Below, piece by piece: positions 36,994 through 51,800 of a DNA stretch of 64,000 nucleotides. The position numbers and the translations under genes are program-made. Numbering within the stretch: position 1 is the stretch's first letter; every line of letters begins with the position of its first letter. The DNA is from Salminus brasiliensis (Eukaryota; Chordata; Actinopteri; Characiformes; Bryconidae), in contig NC_132898.1 in the NCBI RefSeq assembly GCF_030463535.1, forward strand, positions 22,612,662 to 22,676,661, read 5' to 3'. The notes beneath the pieces are model-generated. The model searched no databases. It was given only the letters and a program-made list of their open reading frames with translations, and was not told the DNA's origin.

Positions 36994-39900
36994 ACATCGA
37001 ATCAATGTGTGCAACTTGAAGTAGCTAAGTGCATTTATTAGAAGGGGTGTCCACAAACATTTGGTAACAGGCAACACTTGAGTCAGCATTTATGGTTAAA
37101 CGTGAAAAGTGATGCATGTGAAAATCTTACATCATCAGACAGTGTCAGCTATTTTGCTATTTTTGTTACACAAGGAATTGTAGTGGCTCAACTTTAACAG
37201 GATTTCTGCTCCAGTATGTGTTCACACTGAACCCTCGGACCAGTTAAATACCCGGGGAACAGTAACTCTGTGTGAAGTGACGAGTAGTCATTTAATTCCG
37301 CAGGGGTTTCCTCCCCCACCCAGCGCTGCTACAGTGAGTTCCTTGGTCTGTCCGGTCAGGGTCAGCAGAAGGAGTGGTGCTTTCAAACACTCAGTGTTTG
37401 TCTAGTTACTACACAGTGCGATAGTGAGCTCCATTCATCTGTACACGCCAGCGCACACACACTCACATACGCAGCCTGGCAGGGGGAGCGCCTTTTCAGT
37501 ATACACCATGGCCAAACGTTTGCGGACGTTCCTTCTTCTAATAGATGCATTCAGCTACTTGAAGTTGCGCCCATTACTGGCACAGATGTGCAAATGCACA
37601 CACATAGCTTGTCTAGTCCCTGTAGAAAAGTATTGACAATAGAATAGGACTCTCTGGCAAAGGTGTCAAAAGTATTGACATTCATTACTCCAGTAGAAGT
37701 GTAGATACTAGGGTTTAAAAAGAAGTTAAAATATTAACTTAAGATTTTTACTCAAGTAAAAGTGTAAAAGTACTGGTTTCAAAACTACTTAAAGTAATAT
37801 AAGGAAAACAAATGCAAACAGTGTAGGCTGCACCACAAGGGCCTATAGTGCACTACCACACCTCCCTAATTTTTTTTTTCTAAAAACCAAAATGACTATT
37901 ATGTAAACTACTATTGAAATGTAAATGTTGAAAGATGTCGGGATGCACTAGGCTGCCTGTTTCAGCTACATATATACCCATTGAAAATGAATGGATTTTA
38001 GTAATATCAAAGATATAAAAGGAGCATCTCTGTGTACTACTGAGCATTAATGCGTGTTTCATGGAGCGAAAAAAAAAGAGGAGTGGTTGCCTGGAAGTAT
38101 TGTAATGGTGCATAAAGTTCAGAGGCATGTTATCAGTAACCTTTTATTGGAATGTAAATGTGGTGCTTAATTGGGACATTTCACTCACATCTCACATTTC
38201 ATTTCACATCTCTTGATTTGAGTTCTCTTGATTCTCTGCCACAGACATCTTCATACTAGGCTACATATAATGTAGAATAGAAAGTACAGATAATTGTGTG
38301 AAAATGTAAGCAGTAGAAGTAAAAAGTCGGCTGAAAAATAATTACTCCAGTAAAGTATAGATACCAAATACCAAACTAAAGTGGTATAAAGCTGTGGAGC
38401 ATTCTCTGGAATGATGGTGGGTGGTGAGCGTCCAACATCCTGACCTCACTAACACTCTTGTCGCTGAATGCAATCAAATCCTCACAGCAATGCTCCAAAA
38501 CCTAATAGAAAATCTTCCCTGGGTAGTAGAGACTGTTACTTCAGTAAAACAAAAGCTGGATAAACTTGCATGACCCCACGTTCACAATCAGTGTAGGATC
38601 TTGTACGTTGTTGTGTAGGTTCTATGCTGACATGAATGTTGTGTCTTGTAGGCTCCATGCTGATGTAGGGATATGGTGTTGTGCAGGTTCAACACTGATG
38701 AATGAATGGTCCTGGTCTCTCTCTCTCTCTCTCTCTCTCTCCCTTCCCCCCGTAGGCCACAGTCCTCCTTATGTAACTTCTCTGGTCTCCTTTTGGTCTG
38801 GTGGGTTTCACATGACCATCTCAAAGTGAAAATACCCACCAACATTGCCATGGTGATGGTATCTCCATGGTGACTAGATGTTCTTGCCCGGGGGTTTCAC
38901 TTAGAAATACTTAATGGATGTTGTCACGGATGACTTCATTAGTGTTTGTTTGTCTGTTCTGAGAAATTAAAGCAGAAAGCTGAAGAGCTGAGCTGAACTG
39001 CAGGGCTTATTCAGTATGGACTGAGTGAAGTGGATCTGAGAGGCTGTAGTTGCCATTGAGGCAGTATGTGTACGGTGGTTCTTGTTCCTTTAATGCAAAT
39101 GAACCCAGACATGACTCAATGTTTAACTTGACAGCACATTGTTAACTCCTTGTTTGGCTCCACCCTTTCTGTGCATGACCTAATAATAACAGAAAGAATC
39201 AAAGTAATGATTTATTTTCTTAATATTTTAGCTTTCTTTTAATAAATGCTAAATAAACAAAGTTATGACCTGCTCACTAAATGTAACAAAAATACCTTTT
39301 GTCAGCATTTCCACTTAATAATGTCAAAGTAATCAAAAACTTGGGGCAAAATAATAAAATCAGTGACTTGTATTCTGTCCTGCTGTGACTCTTAAGACCA
39401 CGCTGACCACACCATGAGACCTCATTATATAAACAATCACTTTATTTATAAGATTTGGATTGCTTTCAGCGATTAGCATTCGCGAGGTTAGGATGTTGGA
39501 TGATCACTGCCCCACCTCATCCCCAACGTCCCAAATAATCCCAAAAGAATTGGGGAAGGTGCTTCATACCCCTCTAGCCCACACCAAGCATTAGGCATGG
39601 TGCCAATAGGTTCATGTTTATTTGCTCCAAAGAGTCCTATTGTATTGGCAACACTTCTCTACAGGGACTAGACCGTCTGTGTCAGCAATATGTGCAACTT
39701 AAAGTAGCTAAATACATTCATTAGAAGGAGTGTCCATAAACGTTTGGACACATGGTGTGTGTGTGTGCAGGTGGATGCTGCTGGATTGTGGTGTTTTTTC
39801 TCAGTAACTCTCACAGCTGTGTGATTTTCACAGCGGCACTCTGAGTAAAGCCAAGCTGATCTACACACCACAGCGCTAATGAAGGGACACACACTGAGAC

Positions 39901-41454
39901 ACACACACCAAACACCCTGCTAATAAAGCTGAACACACTGTCAGAGGGCACAGGCATTCCTGAGTGGGGTACTGACAGATTACAGTCATTCCTATACATG
40001 CACTCACACGCGCACACACACACAAACAGAGCCTGAACTGAAAGTCTGATGCTTCGGCTTATTTACTTTTAGTTCCCTAAACAGCTGTTCTGTAGATGGT
40101 TTTTAACATTTAAATGAGATGTGTGAAGAACCTTTCTAAAGTTCTCTAAAGAGCCCATATTCTACATATTTCTATAGCACACCACACCACACACCACCTC
40201 TTGACTGTACTTGCAGAAATATAGGTTACTACGGGGACCAGTATCCTGCTGCCTTTCCCACTGTCTGCGGAAAAGGAAGCTCGAAAGCTGTGGTAGCCAA
40301 GCTACGCTAAAAGCGACCTGTCTTCAGCTAGCTAACTGCGCTAAGCTGAGAGGTCAGCAGCAGTTTCTAGTCTCTGAAATAATTACAAAAATAAATAAAA
40401 TGTTACAGTGCTAAAAACAAGGCTAGGCTCTTCTATGCTATGTTGCTCCTCCACAGTGCTGTAAAGCTGCCAATCAGTGGAGAGCTCCTCATACTATTCA
40501 CAAGCCCTCTGTAAAAGGAAATTCAGCAGGTTAATTTTGGAGGTAAAAAAAGCAGGGTGGTAAACTGCCTTGTTAAACAATATCTGAGCATTTCAGCATG
40601 TAATTGATTGGTATCACTGTTTACCAACATCAGTCCCATTTATACATGAAACAACAAATTAAAGCACCAATATGTAATTTTTTTTTTCTTACTTTAGCTT
40701 GTCCAGAAATTCATGTGTATAGCTTGTCCTATAGTGGTGGCTCAAAGCACATCTTTCACTTCCTGACTGAAGAGGGAGCCCAGGCCAATTCTTGCATACT
40801 GCTGCTTTAACTACTCAATAAATGCATCCCGTGTCACCTTTTAAATGGCTTCACTGTCTAGGACTTTATACAGAACCCTGTGTGTGGGTTGCTGTTTGTT
40901 GGGAGATGGTTTTGTTTGTGCAGATCAGCGCTGCTTCTGGCAGAAATGGGAATCCCCTCGAAACTGAAAGTACAGCTGTATTTTACATCTTCAGTTCAGT
41001 TGAATAATTCCCAAGTAATAAACACCGTAGAACAGATCTACATAAACCTTTTCTAGGAGTTGTTTGAGTAGCCTGAGCTGACCGCTCATGCTGTAGCTAA
41101 GAAGAACTGGAGGTATTCGCCTGTGATCAAGCATTGCGTAGTTCTGGGGCTGTGGCGCAGAAGACTGCCTGTCTGCAGGACTTTAGCTTCTGGTTGTTTG
41201 GCAGTAAAAGTTGAAATTTTCTCAAACAGTGCTATAGTTCTGTGTGAAAGCATGTCCTGATCCTGCTGACCTCCACTCACTCTCAGAGGCTGCTGGATTT
41301 GGAGCTGCATCCATGCTGTGATTTGATCGCAGGACCTGGTGATGACAAGTTTAGGAAACAAAGAAATCTGAACAGAATATTGATCATTATTGATTATTAC
41401 TGTTTAAAATGTTACATATTTACCATATACTGTGTATACACATAACCGCACCAG

Positions 41455-41493
<39 letters not shown>

Positions 41494-44400
41494 TTTGTTT
41501 TTTTGTTTTTTTTTGAGAGACCAGTTGTGGTTGGCTGCGCTGTGTTTGAAAAATTTAGGGCATTATGGGTGCTGTAGTGGGCAGCGCTCTCTGATTGGTG
41601 GAGAGTGAAGGCTTGCAGGCCATCTTTGTTCCAGAGGGTTCCGCTGTTGTTTTGTCAGAGACGGCACTGACTGACTCTTTTGTGCTCTTTCTCACACACA
41701 CTCGCTCTCTCGCTTTCTTTAACTCTGTCTCTCTATGATTCCCCCTGCCAGGATTTTTACTTTTTAAATTAATAGCACTATTTCATTATTTGTGATTCAT
41801 AAATCATTGCTGTCCTATAGAAAACATGTATCTCCAAAATGATGACTTGACAGGAGAAGGCTAAAATGTTCTTAACTTTGAATGAATGGCAATATAAAAT
41901 ATAAAGCAATTCTATTGGTCTTTTTGTCCAGACTTATTTACAGTGTACAGGGCAGCTACAGGGTTCCAACCATGGAGAAAACAAAATATATTTACTTTTT
42001 TCTTTTTTCTTTTTTTCCATCTGTGTTATTAATAATATGCACCATATTAAAAATACTAATCATTGTATGAAAGTACTTTAGCTTTTAAAGTTTGCAGCTG
42101 ATAACTATGGAAATACGTGTATGGCAATGAAATACATGCCCAAAAATCCAATAGAAATGGATTCAATTAATGTTCTAGAAAATAAATGCACAAATATTTT
42201 AGCTGTTTTTCAAAGAGCAGCATCTAATGATTAATAGAAATTAATACCTCTTATTTAATACAGAGGTTATTAAGCTTCAGTGTAACTGTAATGATTAATA
42301 TCTAAATAGGCTATACTGCCCCCAGTTTATCATTTCTGTGGCGTCTCTCATTCTGCTTTCTAAGTTCCCACGAGAACTCTGTGATGTTGATGATTGATTA
42401 GGGGGGTTGTTTTTGTTTCTCGTACAGTTTAACCTCAGCATCGGAGACTCCAGACTAGCAGCGAGTGGCTAATGCAAGAGAGCTCCTCGGTGGCTAAGAG
42501 AAAGTTAGGAGTTAGCATGGCTTACACTTAAAGAAGTAGTCTGAGTTCACTTTCCTCTCCACACACCTGCTCAGGTTACAAGGTTACACCTCTTTAGTCT
42601 GGGGTTTCCTTGTAATCTCAGACGGGGGGTAAATACGAGCTATGGGTAACCGAACGGTTAGTCATTCTTCACGGCCCGTGTGTTCGAATGAACATAAATA
42701 TCTCACCTGATTGAGAGTAATGAGTCCTCTAGGATGCGGCAGATTCGCCAGCATGTTAATAATCGGGTGCGTCACTGCTGTTGACTATAAAAGTGTGATT
42801 TTTATTTATTTATATATATATATATATATTTATTATAACCGTTCTTACAGACTTCATTCTCACTCTTTTATTTATTTATTCAGAGATCTCTTAAGGTGGA
42901 AAAATTACGCTCCATTTTAGTATCAATTTGAGAAAAGAAAGAAATGGTATGGTGACCTCTTATTTTATCTGTATTATTACTGTCCTTCATATAACAATAA
43001 TAATAATAATAGTGCATTTATGACTGACGCAGTATGAAAATGCACAGTCTAAACCTAGATATGGCAACCTTTGCATTTTAACTGTAGATTACATTTTACT
43101 GTAAACTATCTGCATGCTTTGACACCTGATTCAACTCTGCTTTCCAGTGACATCACTAATTAAACAATAATAAAAGTTGGAAAATGCAAAAAAATATTGC
43201 GTATATATTGCATATTACATTGTGATGTGTGCATTATCAAATGTTATTACTTTGTTTTATGTTAAATATGTAAATAAATAATGTCAATGTAAATATGGAT
43301 CGTTTTGCTAGGAATATTCCTGGATCTTTTTTGGATTTTCTGGATTTGTGGGACTACAAATCTATATTTAAAAGGCATATATAAATATGTAAAATACATA
43401 AAATGTATATAAAAGCTGTTATGAAGCTTTGTTGACATTTTCTTTTTTTTCTTTTTTTTTCCCTCTGTCTTACAGGAGGCTAAGATCATGGTGGTTCCAT
43501 GTGCAGGGGTGCAGCCTATAGAGCAGGTATTGGCCGAGTGCACACGGAACACTCTTCCCATCATCCTCTACGCCCTCAGTCAGGATTCTGTTACCCCAGA
43601 GCAGGCGGCAGCTCTTCACAAGGTCCATGAGGCCCTTCCATACCCAGTCTGTTTCGTCCGGGTTTCCCCTCCGGGAGATTCTGGAACCACTGACCGCGGA
43701 TCACTCCATAAACAGCTGGCTGCCCTGAGTCTTCTGTCCAGCAGTTCGGGGAACTGTGCCTGTGGTGCTCCTTCACAGACCCATGGAACAGCTGGGAAAC
43801 CTCAGAGTGTTCTGGGAGAAAGCCTGGAGCGCCTCCATCGCCTGTTGGTTCCTTTCGCTCGACAGGTGCTCACTGGCCAACAGGTGGAGGCTGCCAACCG
43901 CCTCAACGCCCTGCACTGCCGCTGCCTTGACCTCTTTATCAACCAGGTAAGACAGAAAGTGGACCCTCAGAGATTTAAGGCACACCTGTAACATCTGAGA
44001 GGGAACCCACAGAGGAGTGTGAGGCACACCTGTAAAACATAAGTGGGCTCTCAATAAAGTTAAGGTATACCGATAACACATTGAAGGGAAGCCACAGTAG
44101 TGTGTGAGGCACACCTGTAACATGTAAAAGGAGACCCTCAATAGAACCTTAGGGCACACCTGTAACGCATGAAAGGGAACCCACAGTAGAGCGTGAGACA
44201 CACCTGTAACATATAAAGGTGGACCCTCAATAGAGCCCTGAGGCACACCTGTAATGACCACAAAAACTGAAACCCATGAGGCACACTTGTGGCATTATTA
44301 AGATTACCACAATGCACCCTGAGACATGCCTATAAGGCACGCCTGTAACAAATGACATGGGCCCATAATATATCCCTGAGACCCACAAAATTCAGTAGAC

Positions 44401-45376
44401 CCATAATACACTACAGAGGTACATCTGTAACAAATGTAATAGGCTCATAATACACCCCTGAAGTATTAACTATAAAGGGTTTGTAGAGTGAACTATCGTT
44501 ATGCTATAAATTAAGGACTGTTGGGGCAAAAAAATCTAATTTCCACAATTTTTCTTTTAACCTTAATTGAGTCCATCAGTCAGGACATCTGTATTCAAAT
44601 TGTGCTTCTCTTATGCACTGCATTTGCCAAGCTGATGTTCATTAAAATTTAATACCCCAAATAGCAATGTGACCCAATTTACTTTTTTTGGTAGAAGAAA
44701 TGTTATCTATTAAACACAATACAGAAGTAATTGTGGTACAGTTTGTTAGTGTTATTGTAGTTGTTTTGTTTGTTTTTTGCTGGCTTAATGTTGTTATTTG
44801 TGCAGGCGTTTGACATGCAGAGGGACCTGCAGATAACCCCTCGGCGGCTGGAGTACACGCGGGAGAAAGAGAGTGAGCTTTTTGCCTCCCTCATGGCCAT
44901 CGCCAACCGCAAGCAGGAGGAAATGAAGGAGATGATTGTGGAGACACTGAGCACCATGAAGGAGCAGTTGCTGGAGGATGCCGCCAACCTTGAGTTCACA
45001 GGTTAGGACACTGCCACCCCCCCTCCACTGACCCAATACCCAATACAGACCCAACACTACCTCAAAAAGGATTCAATACAGACTCAACACTGACTTAATA
45101 GGGATTCAAAGCAGACTCAGCACTGACTCAACACCAGCTTAATAGGGATTCAATGCAGATTCAACACTGACTTATAATTATATTTATTTATATATATATA
45201 TTGTTATGAAATTAAAATAAAATTATAATATAATTTTTATTATAATTTTCCATAACAATATATATATATATATCCTAACTATTTTATTTATTTTATTTTA
45301 TTTTATTTTATTTTTTTATTTTTTTATTTTTTTTAAAAAGTAGCACACATACTGCCACTATGCATGGAAAAACAAG

Positions 45377-45408
<32 letters not shown>

Positions 45409-46685
45409 TAGAACACAGTCAAAAGAACAACTGCTAAAGTGAGGAGCAACTTTCAGAGAGCAGAATGAATAACTGATCAGTTGAGTGTTTCTGTAAGAAA
45501 GTATATTTGGATGTGGTAAAATGTGTCCCGCGGGGGGAAGGAGATAATTGGCAACTCGTGGCTCCAGTCGACGACTTCATAGAAGCTCAATTCAGCTGAT
45601 TAGACTGTTGCAGTATGAGTGATTTTTTTTTTCCTCCTTCTCGTCCAGATATTATAGTGACCCCAAATGGAGAGCCGGTCACCACTAAGGAGATAAAGTC
45701 GTGTATCCAGCAGATTCAGGAGCTGATCGTGGTCCGACTGAATCAGGCTGTGGCCAATAAGCTAATCAGTTCGGTGGACTACCTGAGGGAGAGCTTTGTT
45801 GGGACACTGGAGAGATGCCTCAGCAGCCTGGAGAAGTCCACAACGGACTCCTCCGTTCATAACGTCACCTCCAACCACCTCAAACAGGTACGCTGCACAC
45901 CTAACTGACAGCATTATGTTATTGCAATCCAAAAGTAGAGACAGTCAGAAGTTTATTATTTATTTTGTATTGGACACTGAAGCTAGAGAGTTAATGTTGC
46001 CAACAAGTAATAAAAGCTTTTGGAGACTACTTGGCATGCTGCAAACTACATGCCTGAATCACCACACTCTCCTCAGGTGTAATCAGTAATCTCCAATGCG
46101 CTGTTTGACTCATTGCTATCTAGAACACGTACAAGTGATGCTGAGTGGTTTAATTATACTGCCGTTCCTGTTTGTGTTCGTCACCCCAGATCCTGAACGC
46201 TGCATATCACGTGGAGGTGACGTTCCACTCTGGATCTTCTGTTACACGCCTGGTCTGGGAGCAGATCAAACAGGTACAACCAGTGCATCTGTACTCTTAA
46301 GTCTCTCTTAGATCACACGTGTGCAATAGAAGCAATTATAGATCACACAGGTACAACGGCAGCACCAAGCCTTGAATCCCTAAAAGTCTGTAGTTCTCAC
46401 AGGTATAATCCACACAGGAACAGTAGCAACAATACGTTTTCAGTCAGTAGGTCTCGTAGGTACAAATGCAGAGATGTTAGATGATTAACTTGGTTCTAGA
46501 TCACATGGGTACCAAAGTAGCTTGGCGAAGGTATAGATCCTATAGGTCTAACAGCAGAGCCAAGTCTTCAATAGATCTCCTAGGTATGATAACAACATAA
46601 GCCCTTTGCAGGTACAACACAAGTGTACATTCTTCAATGCGTTATAGATCACACAAGTACAACAGCGGCCCTGATGTTTCAATTA

Positions 46686-46719
<34 letters not shown>

Positions 46720-48712
46720 TCTCTTTCTCTTTCTCTTTCTGTAGATCATCCAGAGGCTGACGTGGGTCAATCCTCCGGCGATAACTCCAGAGTGGAAAAG
46801 GAAAGTTGCTCAGGACGCTATTGAGAGTCTGAGTGCAGCAAAACTGGCCAAAAGCATCTGCTCCCAGTTCCGCACTCGCCTCAACAGCTCTCACGATGCT
46901 TTTGCTGCCTCTTTACGCCAGGTAATCCTGAAAAGTTATTATAATTGCCTTTGTAACACTATTAAAATATAACTGTTTTAGCCATCGGTCACATTTTAGC
47001 CATTATTATTGAGGCAGGAATTGTAAGGCCTAGATCACTGCTGTTAAGGACAGGTTCTGCACATTACAGGCTGCAGGCCTTTTGTTTGGGTTTATTTTCA
47101 GAACGGGTGAGCCAGCTGCTCTTACAGAACTCCCAAGAAACAAGGCGTGACATTCACCCTGAACACCCTGTTCGACTCAGAGTTTGATCAGGAGAGAGAA
47201 AGACAGACAGACAGACTGACCGACACAGAGAAAGATAAAAGAGCTAGCGAGAGAGAGGGGAAATGAGAAAAGGGACAGTGAGTGAGTGAGGGAGAGAAGG
47301 GTGGGGGTGAAAGAGCGAGCCAGCTGCAGATTATGTTCACACATGACCAACAATGTGATTTTGATTATTAATAAAAAGCCTCTTTATTTGAGAAGGAAAG
47401 CGCAGAACGAGTAGCTCTGCTGTAATTAGCAACAAAATAAACACGACACTGCAGAGAGGGGGTGGGAATCTCTGCGGAACTCGCTATACGATATCACTGT
47501 GCTTGATCTGTGATATTTTTAGTGTTGCAATATGACATCTTGATTTATTGCGTTTTTTCTCGGAAGACATAAAAAATGTATATGTATATATGTTTACTTA
47601 TATATCTCGTCACTGTCCTGCAAAAACCATGGATCTCCATTTTTGCAGTTTTTTCAATTTTGGACCATTTGAATCTGGCAGTTCTTTACATTTGGTCAGA
47701 ATTTCATGAAGACCATTTTTGTGTACAGTGACTATATATAGTAAATGTGTGTATAATGTAGAAGTAGTACTAATAATAAGTATGTGTATGTGTATGTGTG
47801 TAGTTGGAGGAGGGTCATACAGGCCGCTTGGAGCGGACGGAGGATCTGTGGCTGCGAGTGAGGAAAGACCATGCCCCCCGACTAGCACGACTATCACTGG
47901 AGAGCAGATCTCTCAGAGATGTCCTGCTGCATGGTGAGAACCCACTCCTGCATTTTTCCCCCTGAGTATTAAGCTGTAATTTAGTGGGTTTAGGTTTCAG
48001 TCTGATCAGAAACCAGAGTAGAAATCCTGATTCCCAGTCTGATTCTTAGGAGATAAACTGTGTAAACCGAAGCAATATTGAATGGAATGTCTCAAAACGT
48101 CCACAGAGACTTGTCTGAAGCTGTTTTTGGTCTGGATTCTCAGAGGAAACGCATGCATTTGCTCATTTGCATATTGCATATCAGTATTTCAAAGAGAAAT
48201 ATCACAATAATTAAGGAACGATAGATTGTGCAGCTCTTACACACTTGCTGAGCGGCTGCGAACGCGGTCTTTAGCGCTATCTCTCACTCTCTCTCACACA
48301 CACACACACACTTGGACATCCTGTTGCATGGTATGAACACACTCTTGCATAACAGTGTTTGATTTCTCAGAGATGAGGGCACACAGGATGTCTCTTGCTT
48401 TTCTTTCGCGCCCCTTCTCACCCATACACCTTAACCACTGCCTGCATGTGTGTGTGTTTCTGCTCTGTATCTGTTTTGCAGAGCATGTGTTTGTTTGTGA
48501 GAGTGTATGTGGTTGGTGTCTGTAGTGATTGGTTTCGGTTTCAATTCAATTCAACCCAGTGTGAGGTGACCGCATTATATATATATGATATAATATGATA
48601 TGCATTCATTACCTGTTAGCTACATTGGCCTTGTCTATTGCTGACTGAGTGTGTGTGTATATGTGTGTGTATATGTGTGTGTATGTATATGTGTGTGTAT
48701 GTGTATGTGTGT

Positions 48713-48810
<98 letters not shown>

Positions 48811-51800
48811 TCAGTCAGCAATAGACAAGGCCAATGTAGCTAACAAGTAATTAATGCATATCACACACTTCACAAACTGTGTGGTGTTCAGTAATCTTAT
48901 GAGGCTTATGTGGTTTCTGACACTGTACAACTCTGCCTGTAATCATGATTTTCAATAAATTAATTGGTGTGACCGTATATTTACATGGTAATGCAGTTTA
49001 ATCATAATTAAAGGCTGCAGCCCACTCAGAACTGAGGGGGTGTCAGAATGCATAATGATTTGATTGATTGGTGAGGATTTTGGCTTTTTTTGTGTTTTCT
49101 TTAGGGCATTTAGCATGTTTTAATAAAGTTATGATGTATTGAGTCTGATATAACATACAAATATGTAAATACTTATTCCGTGGCATATCTTTATTTATAA
49201 AAGCAGTACGCAGGGGCTTTAAGTTTTAAGTCCAGGTGTAATATAGATCATAACAACAACTTCATAACTCATAACTTCGTATTTCACCATGTTCTAGGAA
49301 TGGGGTCAGAATATATATATATAATTTTAGAATATTATATAATTTTTTCTTTTTTTTTTTTTTTTAAAGCTGGTTTTGTCTGAAGCACTATGAGGTTATG
49401 AGGTCACATGTACACACATTCACGGTCTGTATGTCACTTAGGGACTTTGAGACATGAGTTAACGGTCGAAGGACAAAGTGCTCCAAGTAACTTTCCACAA
49501 CTGTTGAAGGGTCTGTGACAGGTCACCATGGGCTCCTATTAGTTAAATAGTTAAAAAGTGTTCACAATTTTATTTTTTGAAAGCTAAATTGTGTAGTAGT
49601 TAATCAAACCCATTTAAGACCCATTTACATGTTTAGAAAAACATTTTTATTGGTGAATTAAACATTCAAATCATACCATACCAATTAAACATTACAGATT
49701 TCACCAATGCATTAAATCCACAGCAGTTATAACAGCGTACTAGTAGTTGAATTTAACTTAGGACGTTCACCCTGTTGGTGTATTGGTGTTTCCGAGTCCT
49801 GGTTGCCTGGAACCTTATTGTCTCTCAGAGATGAAGCAGCACCATCTTGTGGATAATAAATATTGAATGTATTTATGTATGTGTTCTCACAATAACAAAT
49901 AAGACAAACAGCAGAGCGTTGGTGGCTTTTTTTACATGATCTGCGTCTTTGTGGCTGAGCTGCAGACATTCCTAAACGCTTTCACATTTCAATAATACCA
50001 CTCACAGCTGATTAGTGGAATATCTAGGAGGGCAGAAATTTCACCAGCTGACTTGTTGCACTGGTGGCATCCTATTACAGAACCACGCTGGAGTTCAGTG
50101 AGCGCTTTAGAACCACCCATTCCTTCACTAATGTCTGTAAAGGCAAACTGCATGGCTCTGTGCTTGATTTTATACACCTGTGGCAATGGAACACCTGAAT
50201 TCACAGATTAAGAGGTGTGTCCCAATACTTTTGTCTATATTTTGTTTATTCTCTATAATATAAATGTTTAATATTTGGGCAGCTGAAATTCCACCCCCAA
50301 AATATTGTGATGTACTGTACCTTTTTTTTTTTTTTAAATCATTAAAAATATCTCTCAGTGTAAGAAAGCACATAATCAAGCGATGACCGAGCAAACCGTG
50401 TGGAGGTGAGTGGAGGAGTGTGATGATTCAGACCTGTAGTTTGCACCATGCTATTTGGTATACATAAGCTTACATGTTGGATACGTTAGCCTCGTAGTTC
50501 CAGTGTAAAACTACAGAAATACCAAACATGTTGACTACATTTGGGGAAACTAGGGGTCACTTTTATTGCTGGTTGTCATTTGATTGTTTACCGTTTGTTT
50601 GTTTGTTTGTCAGGCAAGCCGAAGCTGGGTCGTGAGCTGGGTCGGGGGCAGTATGGCGTGGTCTATTTGTGTGATAACTGGGGAGGGAACAACCCCTGCG
50701 CGCTGAAATCAGTGGTACCTCCCGACGATAAACACTGGAACGACCTGGCACTGGAGTTCCACTACACACGGTACATACACTGCATCCTCTGCTGGACAGG
50801 AGGAGCAACTACAGCTTAAAAAAATCATATCATATTTAGTAGATCTGATTTGACCACTTTTGCTGTCAAAAAACATGTCTTTAAATAAAGGACATTCTAA
50901 TGTCCCACTGAGGGAGGATTTTGTATCCTTTTGAATATTGATCAGATTTGTGGTTTAATACTGGTTTATTCAGTGAGTCTAGTTTGCTTGCTATAATGAT
51001 TTCTTTTTGCTTTGGCTGTGTGTGATTTTTAACACTACCAGCTGAACGTGAGTTTAGATATCTGTATATCTGTATGACCGCAACCCTGGTTGTGGATAAG
51101 AGGTTGAGAACTTGGGTGGTCCATTACAGGTGTGTTGTAGATGCTTACCTGACATTCAGCTAACGTTCAGCTGAATTCCTAGTGAATGCTAAGTGGAATG
51201 AACTGTCCGTTGAATGTAAGGCCACACCTAACTGTACCCTTAACTTTTACCTTGCCCTTTTATAGTTCGGATTTATGGTTGATTCAAGTTCAGGGTTAGT
51301 GTTAGCTGTAGGGTTACTTTCAATAGACAACCATTTACATTTGATTTGATCTGGTTCAGGTGCATTTAATACATATTTACTTGAATGTCAGGTGAGCTTT
51401 TGCAAGACATCTATAATGAACCATCCAAGTAAAGTGATTCTGAAACTGGCAATGCAAGAGAGAGTGAAATATTTTTCATTTATCTTAGTATTCAATATAT
51501 TGTAGTATTAATAATATAATAATTTATATATGTTAATATATTTAATTAATATTATTTTGCTCCTGTTGTTTTGGAAACAGCACCATCTTGTGGGTTACAA
51601 CAGAAATGCATTTTGGTCTCTGTTGGTCTTATTAAGGGCTAAATATTAAAAGTATTGATGTGTAAATAAATGTTTGGGCATATTTCTTCCTTAGTTCGCT
51701 CCCGAAGCATGAGCGGTTGGTGGATCTTCATGGCTCTGTTATTGATCACACGTACAGCGGAGGCTCCAGTATAGCAGTGCTGCTAATTATGGAGAGATTG

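Noticed and set aside
48609-48850. Tyr-Ile and His-Thr repeat frames
   Set aside because: Translations of the (TA)n and (TG)n tract.
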